NCBI GenBank assembly: GCA_964346085.1
Contig: CAYFSZ010000065.1
Span: forward strand, 1 to 8,190
Length of the DNA stretch: 8,190 bases
From: UBA5436 sp964346085
GTDB taxonomy: Bacteria; Bacillota; Clostridia; Saccharofermentanales; DTU023
Direction: 5' to 3'
Positions within the stretch are counted from its first letter, which is position 1. Each line of letters starts with the position of its first letter. The notes below the pieces were generated by a model that was not told where the DNA came from, searched no databases, and saw only the letters and a list, made by a program, of their open reading frames with translations. The position numbers and the translations under genes are program-made. Below are positions 6,581 through 8,190 of this stretch, one piece after another.

Positions 6581-7528
6581 ATGAAAGAATTCGATATGAT
6601 CAGCTTAGGCGAAGTGTTAATAGACTTTATTCCAACAGGTAAGCCCAATGAATTAAGTATCAATTTTGGCGGGGCAACAGCCAATGTTGCGGTGGCAATC
6701 GCTAGAAACGGATTACGCACTGGTTTTTGCGGTATGGTTGGAAATGATGACTTTGGTAAATTAATTGGCGAAACCTTTGCGAGAGAAAATGTCGAATTTT
6801 TATGTCCCGAATATACCGACGAAGCGACAACAACATTGGCCTTTGTCAAATTGACAGAAGAAGGTGATCGTAGTTTTACGTTTGCTAGAAAACCCGGGGC
6901 AGATATGTTCATGACCAAAGAGCAAATTACGCCAGAACAAATTGCTAAAACGAGAATGCTGAATACAGGTACTTTGTCAATGGTAGGAGGACCTGCGAAA
7001 GAAACAACAATCTACGCAATTCAAGAAGCGAATCGCCAAGGCAAAATTGTGACCGTCGATTTGAATTATCGTGATCAACTGTGGGACTATAGACAATCAG
7101 TTTGTGAAGATGCTTTGCATGAGATTTTACCATATGTCGATTTGCTCAAAATTTCAGAAGAAGAAGCACCAATGCTAAGAATGAGTATTCCAGAAGCGAT
7201 GGAAAAATATCAACTCACGGCAGTTGTCGAAACACTAGGCGCGGACGGTTCAAGAGTACATTTAAACGGCAAAGTTATTGAACAATCTGGCATCAAAGCA
7301 AAAGTGCAAGATACAACAGGTGCTGGTGACTCATTCTGGGGAGCGTTCCTCGCACATCTACTCCGCACAGGAAAAAATGCAGCCGCAGAATTTACAGAAG
7401 ATGACTACCGAGAAGCCATCAAAATGGGAGCAGTTTCTGGATACTATTGCGTACAACAAAAAGGCGCAATCGAATCCCTGCCAACGTATGAAGAAATTAT
7501 TGAAACACGAGAAGAGTTGGGGCTGTAG
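6581..7528 (+). CDS. Fructokinase-like PfkB family sugar kinase
   Basis: This is a 315-aa cytosolic ATP-dependent sugar kinase, probably converting fructose to fructose 6-phosphate. It starts with the usual FDMISLGEVLIDFIP. The first PfkB signature is around FGGATANVAVAIARNG (29-44), where Gly30-Gly31 contact the sugar. DLNYRDQLW (160-168) is the fructokinase version of the D-x-N-x-R motif. The second signature, DTTGAGDSFWGAFL (244-257), contains the anion hole (Gly247-Gly249) and the catalytic base Asp250. Length and motifs are complete. Substrate is inferred from subfamily likeness; related kinases act on other ketoses or on 2-keto-3-deoxygluconate, and no sugar transporter or hydrolase nearby helps decide. 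It is transcribed divergently from dinB. The next gene starts 53 nt downstream with no clear terminator between, so read-through into hsdM is possible. Confidence 0.88.
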   Translation: MKEFDMISLGEVLIDFIPTGKPNELSINFGGATANVAVAIARNGLRTGFCGMVGNDDFGKLIGETFARENVEFLCPEYTDEATTTLAFVKLTEEGDRSFTFARKPGADMFMTKEQITPEQIAKTRMLNTGTLSMVGGPAKETTIYAIQEANRQGKIVTVDLNYRDQLWDYRQSVCEDALHEILPYVDLLKISEEEAPMLRMSIPEAMEKYQLTAVVETLGADGSRVHLNGKVIEQSGIKAKVQDTTGAGDSFWGAFLAHLLRTGKNAAAEFTEDDYREAIKMGAVSGYYCVQQKGAIESLPTYEEIIETREELGL

Positions 7529-7569
7529 GAAAAACTGATTGAACTTATCGGAACAATTCACATAGAAAA

Positions 7570-7575
7570 AAGGAG
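7570..7575 (+). promoter_or_regulatory. Ribosome binding site of hsdM
   Basis: AAGGAG ends 6 nt before ATG 7582. It is a strong site that marks 7582 as the ancestral hsdM start, even though that frame stops after eight codons. Confidence 0.85.
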
Positions 7576-7581
7576 TCCTCT

Positions 7582-8190
7582 ATGAACAAACAACAACTTG
7601 CTGCTTAAATCTGGGAAGCTGCCAATAAAATGAGGTCAAAGATAGAAGCGAATGAGTATAAGGATTATATTCTTGGCTTTATGTTCTATAAATTTTTGTC
7701 TGAAAAAGAACTTAAATACTTAAAAGATAATGATTGGACCGATGAAGATATCAAGGATTACTTGAATGAGGACGATGAAGAAATCGTCAAAAATATACAA
7801 AAAAATGTCGGCTATTTTATTGAATATAAAAACTTGTTTTCAACATGGATTGATTTGAAGAATGATTTTGATGTGTCAAATGTAAATGATGCATTATCTT
7901 CCTTTGATCGCTTGATTGATAAAGGCCACAAAAAAGTGTTTGATGGCATCTTCAAAACTTTGCAAACAGGATTGACTAAACTGGGAGATGATGCTCGTAA
8001 ACAAACAAAAGCAATTAGTGATTTAATCTATTTAATCCAAGATATTCCGATGGACGGTAAGCAAGATTATGATGTTTTAGGCTTTATTTATGAAGATTTG
8101 ATTTCTAATTTTGCATCAAATGCGGGAAAAAAGGCAGGCGAATTCTATACACCTCACGAGGTTTCCTTATTAATGTCAGAAATTGTTGCC
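7582..8190 (+). pseudogene. hsdM: Type I restriction-modification methyltransferase subunit M, 5' part with TAA at codon 9 (runs off window)
   Basis: The frame has 203 codons to the window edge, about 40% of a usual HsdM. HsdM is the adenine-N6 methyltransferase subunit of type I systems and works with HsdS, and with HsdR for restriction. The N-terminal helical HsdM domain covers about codons 9-140, with RSKIEANEYKDYILG as a strong match. DVLGFIYEDLISNF followed by GEFYTPHEV opens the methyltransferase domain; the catalytic NPPF-type motif lies beyond the window. The start reads MNKQQLAA, then TAA at 7606-7608, then IWEAANKMRSKIEANEYKD. Relatives have Lys there, so one A-to-T change (AAA to TAA) explains it. 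The rest is open and frame-consistent. Translation could restart at the in-frame ATG 7630, preceded 11 nt earlier by GGGAAG, losing 16 residues. The alternatives are a recently inactivated gene or a sequencing error. hsdS and hsdR would be expected downstream. Confidence 0.8.

Noticed and set aside
7539..7566. Promoter for hsdM in the 53-bp gap
   Set aside because: TTGAAC (7539-7544) is a fair -35, but the best -10 at the right spacing is CATAGA, which matches only half of the consensus.

Overview
The window is A+T-rich, with strong AGGAG-type ribosome binding sites and tightly packed genes. The proteins resemble those of low-GC Bacillota (Firmicutes): a LDH/MDH-superfamily dehydrogenase, a HemZ-type radical SAM protein, a Firmicutes-style Y-family polymerase and a fructokinase. 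A fermentative, possibly anaerobic member is likely. I cannot name a genus from the sequence.

Layout. Positions 14-964 (+) encode the lactate/malate dehydrogenase superfamily enzyme. Next comes a membrane acyltransferase-like protein (DUF1624/HGSNAT family) whose conserved N-terminus lies upstream of its first ATG, so it has no normal start codon. HemZ (1770-3257) follows with no gap. Positions 3258-3765 hold no gene. They contain an array of about 65-bp modular repeats, each with a palindrome ATGTAGC-n5-GCTACAT and a GGACGG/CCGTAC element framing a 19-nt variable core, and then a strong intrinsic terminator that serves the minus strand. On the minus strand, dinB (DNA polymerase IV, 6490-5249) and an M17 aminopeptidase (5214-3766) form a two-gene unit ending at that terminator. 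A 90-bp divergent region separates dinB from a plus-strand PfkB fructokinase (6581-7528). Last is the 5' part of a type I restriction-modification methyltransferase gene (hsdM), which runs off the window and carries an in-frame TAA at codon 9.

How it fits together. Fructokinase feeds glycolysis and the dehydrogenase, if it acts on pyruvate, would dispose of the reducing equivalents; the two are not adjacent. DinB (translesion synthesis) and the aminopeptidase share a transcription unit without an obvious functional link. HsdM begins what is probably an hsdMSR defence locus beyond the window.

The points most worth a second look are the repeat array between the convergent hemZ and aminopeptidase genes, the nonsense codon in hsdM, the missing start codon of the membrane protein, and an arginine (malate-dehydrogenase-like) at the substrate-specificity position of the otherwise LDH-like enzyme.
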